Positions 4,570 to 5,062 of a stretch of DNA of 5,062 bases are shown one piece after another. The DNA is taken from the NCBI GenBank assembly GCA_023432655.1, contig JAEYUK010000045.1:1-5062 (forward strand), read 5' to 3'. Within the stretch, counting starts at the first letter, position 1. Every line of letters begins with the position of its first letter. A program made the position numbers and the translations under genes. Source of the DNA: Pseudomonadota bacterium. Its GTDB lineage: Bacteria; Bdellovibrionota; Bacteriovoracia; Bacteriovoracales; Bacteriovoracaceae. The notes under the pieces were generated by a model that saw only the letters and a program-made list of their open reading frames with translations, was not told the DNA's origin and did no database searches.

Positions 4570-5062
4570 TTACTGAACTAAGCGTCTGTTTTTAATGGTG
4601 AATAAAGCGATCCCCGAAAGGATGAGAAGGACTGAGATCCACTGGGATGGGGTCATGATCCCCCACTCTCCACGAATCAAATCCCCGCGCAGGGATTCGA
4701 CGATGATTCGGAGAACTCCATACCCGACAAGATAAGTCCCCATGAGATTGATCCGGGAAGTTTTTTTAGCTTTAAGAAAATACCACCCCATGAGAAGTAG
4801 ACCACTGGCTTCAATAAGTTGAGTCGGATGACGGTAGTGATCATGCATATACACTCCCCACCATAGATCAGTCTCCTCCCCAAAACAGCATCCCGCTAAG
4901 AAGCAACCAATCCGTCCAATCCCGTGGCCTATCACCAGGGCGGGAACCATGGGCCAGAGTTCCTTAAGTGAAAACCTCTTATCCAGATTCTTCATCACAA
5001 AAAGAAAGAGCATCGACCCTAAGAAGCCGCCATAGAAAACGAAACCTCCACCAGTCCAGAAG
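4570..5062 (-). CDS. lgt: Prolipoprotein diacylglyceryl transferase (C-terminal part)
   Basis: The reading frame is open to the window edge, so the true start lies outside; about 163 codons are visible. Lgt moves the diacylglyceryl group of phosphatidylglycerol to the lipobox Cys of prelipoproteins in the inner membrane, the first step of lipoprotein maturation. The visible sequence begins with the conserved segment G-G-G-F-V-F-Y-G-G-F (5052-5023) and continues with the Lgt signature H-G-I-G-R-I-G-C-F-L-A-G-C-C-F-G, then H-P-T-Q-L-I-E-A and the late R-I-I-V-E-S-L-R-G-D and S-Q-W-I-S motifs, ending in a TM helix and a basic tail. Tyr occupies the place of E. coli His103, and Cys replaces Asn in the G-R-x-G-N motif; I recall both as common variants, so activity is expected. 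It is first in a leftward series with the 402-residue protein 71 nt downstream. Confidence 0.94.
   Translation of the reverse strand, partial: FWTGGGFVFYGGFLGSMLFLFVMKNLDKRFSLKELWPMVPALVIGHGIGRIGCFLAGCCFGEETDLWWGVYMHDHYRHPTQLIEASGLLLMGWYFLKAKKTSRINLMGTYLVGYGVLRIIVESLRGDLIRGEWGIMTPSQWISVLLILSGIALFTIKNRRLVQ

Overview
The window reads as a compact stretch of a Gram-negative, moderately AT-rich bacterial chromosome. A fused B12-dependent acyl-CoA mutase, a secreted trypsin-like protease, a small outer-membrane beta-barrel and lgt together would suit a predatory Bdellovibrionota-type bacterium (Bacteriovorax/Peredibacter/Bdellovibrio). That placement is an inference from gene content, not a proof; the sequence contains no rRNA or other phylogenetic marker.

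Left part (1-780). The 5' end of an IcmF-type mutase gene runs leftward off the window. It is divergent from a two-cluster 4Fe-4S ferredoxin gene that has a good sigma70-like promoter and ends in an intrinsic terminator. Middle-left (781-1740): a single-gene unit encodes an exported S1-family (trypsin-like) serine protease. It has its own extended -10 promoter and a UUCG-loop terminator.

Centre (1740-2670). A visibly more AT-rich leftward pair, an unrecognised 100-residue protein followed by a 106-residue helix-turn-helix protein, overlaps by ATGA. Upstream lies a perfect 16-bp palindrome. The layout resembles an autoregulated toxin-antitoxin or phage-type cassette and looks acquired. The 309-bp gap beyond it ends in a rightward intrinsic terminator that no rightward gene uses. 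Just before the terminator is a second inverted repeat that could form alternative pairings, so a small RNA may be encoded there.

Right part (2669-5062), all leftward: lgt (3' portion only), then a 402-residue five-TM protein, then a small outer-membrane barrel protein. Residues about 291-402 of the 402-residue protein look like a signal peptidase I (S26) fold without the catalytic Ser and Lys. With lgt next door, the block has a cell-envelope and protein-export theme. The degenerate peptidase-like membrane protein, the HTH cassette and the orphan terminator/RNA are the items most worth following up.
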